A stretch of DNA of 64,000 nt from Nissolia schottii (GCA_003254905.1 QANU01053049.1:20008-84007); one strand, 5' to 3'. Positions 34,196 to 45,629 are shown, counted from the first letter of the stretch. Notes: a model not told the origin generated them from the sequence alone. Program-made: numbers and translations.

Positions 34196-34993
34196 ATTTC
34201 TAGTAGTGAATATTAGAACATTTCCCTTTATAGGTGAGATTCTGTAACATCCCGATTTTCCCCCTTACGAGGATTTCGCGTAATAAATAACTCTGTGTGA
34301 ATATAGGTGTCTGTAGGAACTTTTCTGTCTAGATTTTTGAAAAATTTGGCGACACTCAAACAGACCATCACGATCCTTCGAATTGGGTAGTAAGTCCAAA
34401 CTGTCGGAAAAGCGGAGTTCGGATCGGTTTTGGACTATTCCGCAGACACTAGAACAGTCCCGTTTGGCCCCGTTTAGCCAGTAGAACTGAGTAGTGGGCC
34501 CCATTCTTAGGAAATCATACCTTATGTAGGGAAAGACCACAAAACCCGTAGAGTTAACCCCAAACCCCTATTAGGAAGCTTTGGCAATCGCTCAAACGCC
34601 AGCGAAACGGTCCTGTTCGGACACCGGTGAGAGATATGGGGTTAAAGATATCTGTGAAAAATAAACACCTTCTAAGAATAATACTCTTAGGTAGAGGGAA
34701 ATTAGAGGATCGCGACGGTACAAGCGAAATATTTTTCGGACGACCGTGCGCGACGCACCGGGACTGCGAGCGATAAAATACGAGCGAAACGGGACCGGGT
34801 GGGACCCATATCTGAATGGGAGCACGTGGGTAATCAGATTTTTCAAGAAAAAATATAAACAATTCAAACACTATTCATTGATGTGATATATGGATTATCT
34901 TTGAAATTAATTAATTTTCAAAGAAAATGAAAATGGCAATTTGGTAATTATGAAGAGGGGTAAAAGGAAAATTTTAAGGGGCTGAACCTTGGC

Positions 34994-34999
34994 TATAAA
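34994..34999 (+). promoter_or_regulatory. TATA box of LTR B
   Basis: TATAAA in a G+C-richer context about 750 bp into the LTR. Equivalent boxes exist at 61687-61693 (LTR C) and, on minus, at 14521-14527 (H), 54045-54051 (G) and about 55740-55747 (F), each about 170-190 bp before the GTGGGTAA motif. Confidence 0.65.
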
Positions 35000-35429
35000 T
35001 AGCCATCCTAAATCAGAAAATTTCTTAGAAATTTCTCTCCTAGCCGAAGCTTTGCCGGAAATTCGTTTGGTCCAGAAACTCTGCTAAAGCACTGTCAGGA
35101 ACTGGGAGCTAGTTAGAGAGCTCGACGCCCTCACCTTCCTAGCCATTTCTACACTTCTCTAGGACTCTAAGAAGGTGGGTAATCCTAAGCTTACTCACCT
35201 CTTTGGTGGGTGTATGTGTTTATGCTTGTGTGTATGTTTCTATGGATGTATGTTTATATATGCTAGAACTTTGGTTAGGATAGGAAGATGATTCTAAAGG
35301 ATCTTGTGACCTAGACTAGCTAATTTTATGATGGTTGGAATATGTGTGAGAACATCAAGGAGTGTCCATGAGAAAAGAGGAAAAGAAAGGGAAGAAAACC
35401 ATGCATTCTGTTTCAGCCTTGCCCAAGTA

Positions 35430-35650
35430 CCGCTGAGCGGCCCTAGGCGCCGCTGAGCGGAGTGCATCAGGAAACTATTTTTAAAAATGTGAACTCCAGA
35501 ATGCTGAGCGGCCTAAAGGTCATTGAAGATGAGGATAAGGATGGAAAGATATTTTTGAAAATCGGGCCCAGTCGCTGAGCGATGAGACTCGGATCGCTGA
35601 GCGAGATGAGCTCAAACCGCTGAGCAGACCAGATGTTCTGCTGAGCAGCC
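35430..35650 (+). repeat. GCTGAGCG minisatellite in LTR B
   Basis: Seven copies of GCTGAGC(G/A) are separated by 15-60 bp. The same array is expanded in LTR C (62174-62386). One or two copies remain in LTR A (about 9505-9540) and LTR E (about 48105-48135). Confidence 0.8.
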
Positions 35651-36854
35651 TGAGACCTGAAAGGCTCATGGAAACTGTCTTGAGGCACATAGTCCAACAA
35701 TCGATGATATAACTGTACATAAGTGGAGGTACGAAGAAGCTTATAATTAAAATGGGCACGATTATAAGTGGACACGCACCGAAGCTTAAGTATGGGATTT
35801 ATGTGATTATATGTTTATGTGTTTGAGCCAACATGCATCATGAGGATAGATTACTAGAAGTGATTGTTTAATAAATGAGTAATGAATAAAGTTGAGAATG
35901 AAATGTAGGAATAAGAGCATGATGAGAAAAGATAAATGTGCATATGAGAGAAAAGAAAGATGAGACGCATGGCATGTGATAGAAAGATGCACAGATTATG
36001 ATGTGATGAGTATGGTTATGATATGGTCCGCTTCCGGCTTAGCCAAGAGGGCGACCCTCGCCACCTAAAGTGTAGGGGTGGAGTCATGTTTCCCCGGGGA
36101 ACAGACAGAGAATGCAGGTCGTACACCACCAGGGGACGAGTCCCAAGGTGTACGAGGGAGTACTGGGACACAGGAAAAGGAAAAGTTATGATGAAAGATA
36201 TGATGAATGAGATGAGAACATGCATTGAAATCCGTGCCTCATCGGCATGATGACCTATTGCATAGATACTATGAAATGTCCCGTGCCTGGCAAGCATGGT
36301 GGAAGGTTTACCGCGCAACATATGCGTGATGATCAGTTGTGTCTGTCAGCATACATGTTTATGTGATTGTGTTGCGATGGTTAAGAGTAGAAAGCGCGAG
36401 AACCTAGATAAGCAAGACTAGTTCCCTGATCACGTAGTAATCTAGATAAAGCTATTCAGGATCCTAGGCAAACATAATAATCAGTAGGATTTTAGTATGC
36501 ATGATCACTTAGAGATCTCCTGAGCGGCTTGGAGGATACCCGAGTAAATGAACAGTAGTTAGTGCTAAGGAACCCCACTGAGGACTAAGAGTTTTCACCC
36601 CCCACTCGGTTATGGATCCAGCAGGTGTACGAGGNATAGCGACTGTTGTTATATGTTCTCTAAGTCACACACGGCTCCTCATTTACAAGTTGATACTGTA
36701 AAAGAATGATTTTCAAGTTGGTCCATAGTTTCATATATGAGATATTTGCAACGGTAAGAATACGGGCTAAAGTAACTCGGCACAACGAATAACAACCCTG
36801 TGAGCATTGCTTGCTAACATGGAAGTAGGCAGTTAGCAGGGGTGTTACAGATTC

Positions 36855-37190
36855 TAAACGAGAAAGTGGATTTTTAGGTAGTTTTAAAATGGCAGCTTTG
36901 TCAATGTCAAATATTAAGATATTGATAATTTTTTTTAATATGCCTTTAATTTAATTATGCTTATTAATGACTATAAGAATAAAACGACTACATTTACTCC
37001 CTTACTGAAATTATTATAGATAATTTTGTCCGTTTAACATATTATATACTATTATTTACTACATTAGTGAAATTAATTAAACTGACTTTATTCAAATAAG
37101 TGATAAATTAAAGGAGTTTGTTGACTAATGTTCTAAGAGCACTAGTTAAAAAAACTAAAATAAAAACTTTTAAGCTTAAAATGTATTTAT
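36855..37190. other. AT-rich spacer
   Basis: I see nothing recognisable apart from the right target duplication of LTR B. Confidence 0.4.
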
Positions 37191-38265
37191 TTTCATTGGA
37201 AACATACATCTTTTATGTTTTTAATACAAAAATTACTAATTTTGTTTGGGGAAATGCTCATTATGAGTCCTGAATGTGTAAGTCTGAGTTACTTTGGTCC
37301 TTGAAATTCAAAATCTAACTTTTTAATCCTTAAAATTGTAAGTTGTAGGTCACATTAGTCCCTCAATTCATTATCATTATTAATTGTATTGCCATGATTT
37401 CACTAATTTTTCACATTAAATGAGAATGTGATAACAACAGAGGTTGTGTAACAACATTGAAGGATAAAAATATGGCTATGACGATACTTGGAGCTACAAC
37501 TGTTAGTTACTAATGCAGCTTCATTACCACCATAACTGTTCTGACGACCTTATTTGTCTCAAGTGCAGCTACAACTCATTTGCAGTGTCAACTGTTGTTA
37601 CCGTCCATTTTAATGTGATAAATCAACGAAAATGTGACAATATAGTAATGATAATCAACTGATGGACTAATTTGACCTATAACTTACAATTTCAAGAATT
37701 AAAAAATTTAAATTTAAATTTCAATGACCAAAATGACTCGAGCTTACACTTTTAATAACCAACATGAGCATTACCCCATTTTTGTTTCCTTAACAAGGGC
37801 ACTTGTTAACTTTTTCCTACACTAAATAGTGTTCTTAAACAGTAATCAACTATAAGAATGGTTACTTTTTTTGTTGAAATATCTTGGTGTTGGTTGCTAG
37901 CGTCCTCCTTCATAAAATAGAGTTGGGGGAAGTTAGAAAAACCAACTTTACATTCTTATATATATTGGTTGACGGTGATTATTGGTAAGTGATTTAAAGT
38001 TTAAAGGATTAATTAAAAGATTTAAAAATTTAAAGTATCTACTTGCAATTGAGTGAAAGTTGAAGGTTTTCCATTATAAATTATCCAATTCTCTTGTAAT
38101 AACTATCAACATACACGGGTTTTAGTTTTAACATATAAATTGTATTGTATTGCAGATATAGGTAACTTATATCAAATATTATATTTTTGGGGGGTGCTTG
38201 AACTTTCATCAATAATGTAAAATAATATGTTGAGTTCATAACAAACACATAAAATCACCCAAGAA
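37191..38265. repeat. Direct repeat copy 1 (about 1.07 kb)
   Basis: It matches 39333-40402 along its whole length with scattered substitutions and small indels. Non-coding. Flanking sequence at 38250-38460 continues into a separate dispersed repeat also present at 49260-49475. Confidence 0.9.
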
Positions 38266-38460
38266 ATAATCAGAGAAAAGATAACAAGAAATTATATTAG
38301 TGAATATGTTGAGAATGTAACTTTACAATGGATGATAGCCTATTTATACGAAGAAGACAATAAACAAAGATAATTACAAGAACCTTTACAAATTAAGTTA
38401 TAACTATTACAAAGTAAATATTGTAACGTTTGTAACATAACTGTGACATTCGTAACACCC
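38250..38460. repeat. Dispersed 0.2 kb repeat (also at 49260-49475)
   Basis: Both copies run from CCCAAGAAATAATCAGAGAAAA to a GTAAC-containing end, with about 85-90 percent visual identity. A weaker relative is at about 25300-25420. Possibly an LTR or MITE end; no boundaries confirmed. Confidence 0.7.
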
Positions 38461-39331
38461 CCCTCGATTTTTGATAATTTTAGAACTAAATTCATTTAAT
38501 TTTATCATCATTCATGATATAATATGACATATTGATGTATCATATGATCTAATGTAATAAATTAATATTTTTTAATATTATACTTGTAAAGATGTGTGTA
38601 ATGATCCACAAAACTCTAATGAAAAGTTTAACTGGTAAAAATTTTATCAAGATCATATAAAACATGATATAATGAAGAAATTGAATGAATTTAATTTTTA
38701 AAATTATCAAAAATAAATGATTTTAGTATAAGATTGTATTTACCTCATAAAATAGTATAAAACCATTAAATATTATTAGGTGAATGACATTAATTGATTG
38801 TTAATATACTTTGTTAATCTTTGAATTTAATGTTCGACTTTATCTCCTATTTTCACTGGCTTTCTCAAAATATATTCTCTTGGAAGGAAACCAACAAAAT
38901 ATCCTGTTGTGGGCATTGGTGGTTGGGCATGGTGACTAGTGCCATGCTTGACCCAACGTATTAACCTCAGCTTGATATGGGGTTGCTTTCAACTTTCAAA
39001 TACTAATATCTATGACTGTACAGACTGAGAGGCGGAGAATTTGATTGATTGAAGTGATCTTCAAGATGGTCACACATTATTATTAATTAATTAATTAACA
39101 TGGTAACAACAATATGTATACTATATGTTAATTATGTTAAGTTTCACGCGAAGAGTCTGATTTCAAATCTAATTTAGATGATTAATTGAGTGAGAAAAAT
39201 GTTCCTTTAAACATATAAAATAGTATATGTATTTTGTTATTCTTCTTATATTATATCATGAGATTCACTTTTTATAAGATAAATTTCATAATATATAGTA
39301 AGAAAGATAACAAAATATTTATACTTTCCAT
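38461..39331. other. AT-rich gene-free interval
   Basis: No gene or element recognised. Confidence 0.4.
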
Positions 39332-39332
39332 N

Positions 39333-40402
39333 TTTCATTGGAAACATACATCTTTTATGTTTTTAATACAAAAATTACTATTTTTGTTTGGGGAACTGCT
39401 TATTGAGCCTGGAATGTGTAAGTCTGAGTAACTTTGATCATTGAAATTCAAAATCTAACTTTTTAATCCTTTAAATTGTAAGTTGCAGGTCACATTAGTC
39501 CCTCAATTAATTATAATTATTGTATTGTCATGATTTCAATAATTTTTCTCATTAAATGAGAATGTGATGATAACAGAGGTTGCGTAACAACATTGAAGGC
39601 TAAAAAGATGGCCGTGGCGACACTTAGAGCTACAACTCTTAGTTACTAATGCAACTTCATTACCACCATAACTGTTCTGGCAGCCTCATTTGTCTCAAGT
39701 GCAGCTACAACTCATTTGCAGTGTCAACTGTTATTACTGTCCATTTTAATGTGATAAATCAATGAAAAAGTGACAATATAGTAATGATAATTAACTAAGG
39801 GACTAATTTGACCTGCAACTTACAATTTCAAGAATTAAAAAAATCTAATTTTAAATTTTAATGATCAAACTGACTCGAACTTACACTTTTTATAACCAAC
39901 ATGAGCATTGCCCCATTTTTGTTTACTTAACAAGGGCACTTGTTAACTTTTTCCTACATTAAATAGTATTCTTAAACAGTAATCAACTATAAGAATGGTT
40001 ACTTTTTTTTGTTCAAATATCTTGGTGTAGGTTGCTACCTTCCTCCTTCATAAAATATAGTTGGGGAAGTTAGAAAAACTAACTTTACATTCTTATATAG
40101 AATGGTTGATGGTGGTTATTGGCAAGTGATTCAAAGTTTAAAGGTTAAATTAAAAGATTTAAAAATTTAAAGTATCTACTTGCAATTGAGTGAAAGTTTA
40201 GGGTTTTCCATCATAAATTATCCATTTCTCTTGTAATAACTATCAACATACACGGGTTTTAGTTTTAACATATAAATTGTATTGTATTGCAGATATAGGT
40301 AACTTATATCAAATATTATATTTTTGGGGGGTGCTTGAACTTTCATCAATAATGTAAAATAATATGTTGAGTTCATAACAAACACATAAAATCACCCAAG
40401 AA
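39333..40402. repeat. Direct repeat copy 2, bounded exactly by single Ns
   Basis: The second copy of 37191-38265. N at 39332 precedes its first base and N at 40403 follows its last base, so both edges are assembly joins rather than read-through sequence. Confidence 0.9.
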
Positions 40403-40403
40403 N

Positions 40404-40915
40404 TTAATAACTCTTTAAAAATAATTATTACTCTTACCGTCAGTCTATTCTGATGGTAATAGCTTCGAAAATATGAAGGGACACACGTATTTTTCACGCT
40501 CGTAACATTTGACTAGTTACCATTGAGTATTTTCGACAATATTAGCTTCAAACTATGAAGGAACACAAGTGTTCTCCACGTGCGTAACGGTCAACTAGTT
40601 ATCGTCAGACTATTCTAATGGTAACAACTTCAAAATAAGAAGAGACACGTTTTACCCTCGTTAGTAACGTTTGACAAGTTACCGTCAATTATTGTTAACG
40701 GTAATAACCTCAAAATATGAGAGGACACACGTATTCCCCAAGTTCGTAATGTTCGAAAAGTAACCGCCGGATATTTCTGATGGTAATAATCTCAAAATAT
40801 GGGGGGGACACTCATTTTCCTCTCGTTTGTAATGTTCAATAGTTACTGTCAAAAATTTCTGATGGTAACAACCACGAAGTATGACGAGACACATATTTTG
40901 TTACAACACTAAATC
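40404..40915. repeat. Tandem array of about 88-92 bp units with TACCGTCAG...CTGATGGTAA motifs
   Basis: About five to six degenerate units, each with a TTACCGTC half and a GATGGTAA half, then AATATGA(A/G)RGGACACACGTAT and a CGTAAC(A/G)TT block. The inverted motif pair resembles the CACTA subterminal repeats at 30658-30920. ORFs here (40309-40497, 40685-40894) are by-products of the repeat. Confidence 0.7.
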
Positions 40916-41730
40916 GACAATAACTATGCTAAATTTTGTGACAAAATTTCATGCGAAAATCATATTATACATTTCTTTTCTCATGAATTTAGTTGCGAAA
41001 TTACCTACCAAATAGGGATAAATTTTGATTATGGTTACATAATTTACCTCCGGTATTAGTTGTAAAATTTAGTTGTGGAACCTGTCGCGATATTTACCTA
41101 CAGAATTACATGTGAATTTCCGTGCAAACTTCCCTTGCAAAATTTCACGTGAGTATTACTTAGGAAAATTGTTGTGAATGTTAATTGTGAATTTTTTGGC
41201 TAATTTTAACTAGCAAAATTTAGTGTGAATGTTACTTGCAAAATCTCATGCAAAATTTATGTGTGGAATTATTTGCGAATTTTACCTCCGAATCTTCTTG
41301 TGAATTTTACTTGCAAAAACACATGCAAAAATTACTTTTGTAATTTCTTGCACTTTTTACTTGCAATACTTTTGGTGAATTGTACTTGCAAAATTTGTTA
41401 TGAATTTTACCTGCAAAAATATAAGAAACATTTTACTAGCAATTTTTTTTTTGAATTTTACTTGCAAAACTTCCTGTGAATGTTACTTATGAATTTTTCT
41501 GCGAATGTTAATTGCAAAATTTCCCTCAAATGCTACATACGAAATTTCCTGCTAATGTTACTTGCGGAGTTTCTTTGAAAAAAAATGCATAAAAATTCAC
41601 AATAAAATTCCTTTCGAGCATCTACCCCACAACGAAATTTATATGCAAAATTTAAGTTTCTTGTGAAAAAATCTACAAGTAATTATCTACTAATTTTAAA
41701 ATTCACAGATACCAATTACCGACTACCCAA
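40916..41730. repeat. Degenerate short tandem repeats, core ACTTGCAAAATTTCCTGTGAAT
   Basis: About thirty imperfect units of roughly 20-24 bp combine TTACTTGCAAAA with TGTGAATTTT. This is typical of subterminal regions of CACTA-type elements. The ORF at 41225-41479 is a by-product of the repeat. Confidence 0.65.
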
Positions 41731-41778
41731 ATAATTATGGATTCTAATTCGCAGGTAACGCATACCTGTGAATTTTTA

Positions 41779-41825
41779 GTCCAAATTCTTGTAATTGTAT
41801 ATGTAATGAGCAATTTTTTAGTAGT
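41779..41825. mobile_element. Possible degraded CACTA right terminus
   Basis: AATTCTTGTAATTG (about 41779-41792) and TTTTTAGTAGTA (about 41812-41825) both resemble the CACTA right end TTCTTGTAGTG / TTCTAGTAGTG, following the subterminal-like arrays 40404-41730. No left end can be found because the arrays begin at an N. Confidence 0.35.
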
Positions 41826-42184
41826 ACGTGGAGTCATAGCCAATGAAGAGTGCAGTCATTTGCACTGCAGAATGATGAGTGTTGAGAGCAATGATTGTGT
41901 TACTGTCATTGGTGGTGGAAGCAGAAATGTTGAAATGGTTTGAGGAAGCTGTTAATTTGAAGGCGTATGATACCATATAAAAGTATAGAAATGCTATTGT
42001 AATTCCTTGAATAAATTGAAGTATCTGAGTTACACATATAAGGAGAATTTGTGAGAGTTTGTTACTATAATTGGGAAATAGATGCACGAGAGATTGAGAT
42101 AGAGATAAGCTATAGTCAGTGATATATCTAAGCTAACAAACTGACAACAATCAGATTATACAAACAAATTTGATTTGAATATTT

Positions 42185-42325
42185 AGAGTGTTTAGATATT
42201 TTGGTGTGAAAATAGAATTATTGATTTATTGCTAACATTTATCATGCCCTACTACTATTATTGATACCATTTATCATTAACTTCTTTTATCTGGGAAGAT
42301 GAGTGGCCCTGGTGTGACACTTCTC
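42185..42325 (+). repeat. 140 bp direct repeat, left copy (right copy 44151-44295)
   Basis: Both copies share GGTGTGAAAATAGAATTATT and GATGAGT...GGCCCTGGTGTGA. The 1.8 kb between them is the duplicated segment 42326-43971 plus about 180 bp. Confidence 0.8.
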
Positions 42326-43971
42326 AGAAGTTACAAAGTGGAAGAGGAGAGGTGTGTGAAAGGGGAAGAGGATGAGGCTTAGAGGGATAACTTTACAAAT
42401 TGGCCAACGTGACAATGAATTAAAGTTTTGTATTAAAATTTACATATTATAAATAAATTTTGTTTGTCATGGCAGAAAAGTTTTATTTTCTTACGTGGTT
42501 TTTTCTTGTAAATGAAATTTATCAAATTAAATATTTTCTGTGTTTTTTGATTTTTACAACTTCATTTTAATTTGCAAAATATTATATTTATAACTCTATC
42601 CTTGAAGTATTATATTTGCGAAACATTATATTTATGTAATTTTTTGGGTCCCTTAATCTAATTTGAGAGGAGTACTTTTCTTTATTCTTAAGTTTTGTCC
42701 CAACAATTTTTTTCATAAATTTTTTTATTAGCCTTCTCTCAAGTTAGGCCGTATTGTAGCGTGTGTGCGTGTGTTTTTTTTTCCTTGCCTTCCTTGGAAT
42801 CAGGTCATTCTTTCAATGAATTCATTAATTCATTTTAAAAAATAATTATTCATCTAAAAAAAATATTTATAGCTCTATTACCTAACAAAATGAGCTTTTT
42901 AAAAACACAAAAGAACATTGATCCTATTACTTTATTTCTATGCATTACTTGTCAGTCAATCAAATTTTGTGGTGGGTCGCCTACTATAATAATTTCTCTA
43001 TTTCACAATGTTAGTACATTATTTAGATATATTAAATTATGACTGAACTTAAAAAGGTAAAATGAACTAACCTTGGGAATAATTAGTTAAACAGGTAATT
43101 ATCTATTGTAATTTGTAACGACTCAAATTTCTATTAGCTGAATTCTTTATTCTTATATATATATATATATATATATATTATATTCACACGATGTAAAATT
43201 TTATTTTCACTATTATCCAATCAAAATTTTACTGTATAAATAAAAATAGTTGACTATCTATCTCATTACTTAAAAAGTCATGTATATAAAATGATTAAAT
43301 TGGATGACAACATTAAAAAAAACCTTTACACTGTAAGCAAATAATAATTAAACTCTAGTCCTATTAGTTGACTCTTAGCATATTATTAGGACCATTTATT
43401 GCTAAGAAATGCTATTTGAACACAAAATGTGTCTAAACACCCTATATACATCGTATATGGGTTGAAAAAAATACAAAATTGTTGTGCTTGGTACAAGGAG
43501 TAACATATTGACGCAACCGGCATCAACACGTATGCATATGGTATCAACACTCGTGCATGTGGTATCAATGCACGTTAAGACGACATCAACATAATTATTT
43601 TTCAATCTTCTAAACATATTTTCTCTCCATCAAATCATATTCTCTCTCCATCATGTGGGATTGTCTCCTATTAGAGAGCATACTCTCTCTCCTTTGCTCT
43701 CAATCCTGGATACCAACATAATATATATAGACATAAATATGACAGAGATAGAAATCAACATCAACTTGATGCATTTTTCTCTCTCTAACGTCAAGCTCAT
43801 TTATCCATCAACATAATAAAAATAGGCATTGACGTAATATTCATATATATCAACATAATGAAAATAGGAATCAATACTTCATAAATGTATATAAACGTTT
43901 ATAAAAAAAATTGTTTTAAAAAATAAATGCTGCTGCATTTTTTTTATGTTGATGTTTATTTTCATTGTGTT
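42326..43971. repeat. Dispersed/segmental repeat, copy 2 (first copy at 23683-25273)
   Basis: It is colinear with 23683-25273, with a TA microsatellite expansion at about 43155-43180. It sits about 0.5 kb upstream of the RLP first exon. Confidence 0.85.
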
Positions 43972-44150
43972 AATGTATATGACTATTATGTTGTTATCTA
44001 TTTCAATTATGTTGATAGTCACATCACATGTTTTTGAAATAAAGAGTAAGAGAAAGAGTGTAATTTGATAGAGAGAAAAAGTTAGAAATGATTGAAATTT
44101 TTATCTCATATATACGGTGATTTCTACTAAATATCAATGTCGTGGTGCTT

Positions 44151-44295
44151 AGAGTGTATGTTTTGGTGTGAAAATAGAATTATTGATTTATTGGTACCAT
44201 TTATCATTCCCATTATTATTGGTACCATTTATCATTGACTTCTTCTATTTAGAAATATCTGAGAAGATGAGTCAGGCCCTGGTGTGAAACTTGTC
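44151..44295 (+). repeat. 140 bp direct repeat, right copy
   Basis: See the left copy at 42185-42325. This copy continues without interruption into the 5' flank of the RLP first exon, so it is likely the original position. Confidence 0.8.
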
Positions 44296-44476
44296 TTTTT
44301 CACAAGAAAATTCATAGTTTCAAAGTCTTCCCAATTGGTTCTCGGGCACAATTTTCTTGTATTAATAAAGTCTATATTTCAAGATGGTGGTTAAGTATTG
44401 AATTTGCCACAAATAAGAAGTTGTTATTTACACAACTTTGGAAGGTAGGGAAAGGAGTTGAAACAAAGAGAGGAAG

Positions 44477-44849
44477 ATGAGGATGTCTTTGGTTGTAAGT
44501 GGGCTTTTGTATGTTGTTGCAGTGCTGCAAATGAAAGCATGTAATGGGTGCATAGAGAGAGAGAGAATAGGCTTGCTTCAGATCAAAGCCTATTTCGTAG
44601 CTCTGGATAGGAAGCATGCAGAGGGTGAACTACGATCATGGGTTGAAGATAGAGGCAGCAATTGCTGCGCTTGGAAACGAGTCAATGGATGTTCAACAAC
44701 AGGGCACGTGACAGAGCTAGACCTTGAGGAATTAACAAGGTATGAGAACCAAGAATGGATGTTCAACGTTTCATTGCTTCGTCCATTTGAAGAGCTGGTC
44801 AACCTCTCCTTGTCTTCCAACAATTTTGAGGGTTGGATTAACGATGAAG
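44477..44849 (+). CDS. First exon of an LRR receptor-like protein (signal peptide and LRRNT)
   Basis: The ATG at 44477 (a second in-frame ATG two codons on) opens a hydrophobic signal peptide (about residues 1-23, ending near ACNGC). The LRR N-terminal cap follows: ERIGLLQIKAYF, LRSWVEDRGSNCCAWKRVNG (the W-x-CC-x-W pattern), then GHVTELDLEE and the first LRR (LVNLSLSSNNFEGW). The exon ends in phase 1 at a good donor (GATGAAG|GTATGT, GT at 44850-44851), matching the phase of the LRR exons in this window. It is uninterrupted. The product would enter the secretory pathway and face the apoplast. No downstream exon is visible up to 64000, although an intron segment of the cluster reappears at 58104. 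The gene therefore continues beyond the window through a transposon-filled intron, or it is truncated. Confidence 0.85.
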
Positions 44850-45629
44850 GTATGTATTGTATATTCATTATAGGATAGAACCACCAAATTATATGTTCGA
44901 TCTTGAATTTATTTTAACGCTCTCAACGCTCTAGTAGAGCTGTCATTCTCATATTTAATTTTATACTAATTATAATAAATACAAATATTTATTATTTATA
45001 TTTAACAAATTTTAAATAAAATGAAAATATTAAATGCCTAATTTTTTTTTCAATATTTTTGGGTTTAAAGTTGCATCAAATCTTTTTATGGAATCTAAAT
45101 TTGATAAATATTAAGAGAAAAAAAAGCTTTTTTACGTTCTTTCAATCCAGTAAGTTAGGAAGAGTGAAAAAACGATATGAAGCTTGATTTAGCTTTTGAT
45201 TTTGAAAGACTTGATTTTGACTTAGTTAATTAGAAGACACTCAAATAATCTCATTTAAATAATGTCTTAAAGACTTAATAGTAGACACACATCTGCTTAT
45301 ATAAAATTAATTATAACTTATACAGAATTAGATATTCTATCTACAAATTACTGCACTCACTCACTCATCTATTTTATGAAAGAGAAAGTTAGTAATTATA
45401 CAAATTTGAGACATTAATACGACTATTTTTATTTATAAAATAATTTATTTTTAGGATTATTGTTATGATTTATTCTCTTGTTTATTCTCTTATCAATACA
45501 ACATCAATACGTGTTGATTGTAGCAATGCTTTCTATACTATTCCTTCATGAGAAACCAACAAAGCCAACTAGCTGATATGAGTTAGGGGAAATCAGCAAA
45601 GACAATAGTATGGGCTGGACGAACCCAAC
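44850..45629 (+). other. Presumed first intron of the RLP gene, left part
   Basis: It starts with the GT donor. AT-rich, no repeats recognised. Interrupted by LTR E at 45630. Confidence 0.55.

Larger units (their letters stand above)
30638..34208. mobile_element. Non-autonomous CACTA (En/Spm) DNA transposon, 3571 bp
   Basis: The left end is CACTACAAGAAGA and the right end TTTCTAGTAGTG (complement CACTACTAGAAA). Both are flanked by the 3 bp duplication AAT (30635-30637 and 34209-34211), as expected for CACTA transposition. Both subterminal regions (30658-30920 and 33848-34195) are packed with direct and inverted copies of TACCGTCGG, the usual transposase-binding type of array. No transposase frame is readable inside, so it depends on an outside transposase. 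The interior includes a piece resembling the 3' end of the large LTR family (31263) and a repetitive ORF (33496-33846). Confidence 0.93.
34243..36849 (+). mobile_element. Solo LTR B of the large family (2607 bp)
   Basis: It starts TGTAACATCCCGATTTTC, ends GGGGTGTTACA, and is flanked by GATTC (34238-34242 and 36850-36854). A TATA box is at 34994-34999 (GGCTATAAATAGCC) and the GTGGGTAATCC donor-like motif at 35175, 181 bp downstream. A GCTGAGCG minisatellite follows at 35430-35650. A single N at 36635 lies where LTRs F, G and H carry the conserved reading frame; only a few bases remain on either side of it in this copy. Confidence 0.92.

Noticed and set aside
34554..34871. Minus-strand ORFs of about 100 codons in LTR B
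   Set aside because: They are antisense to the LTR and overlap each other in different frames; the equivalent region in LTR C does not keep them.
41225..41479. Cysteine-rich 84-codon ORF (repeated NFTCK words) as a possible small secreted peptide
   Set aside because: The cysteine pattern follows the TTTACTTGCAAAA tandem repeat, and there is no signal peptide.
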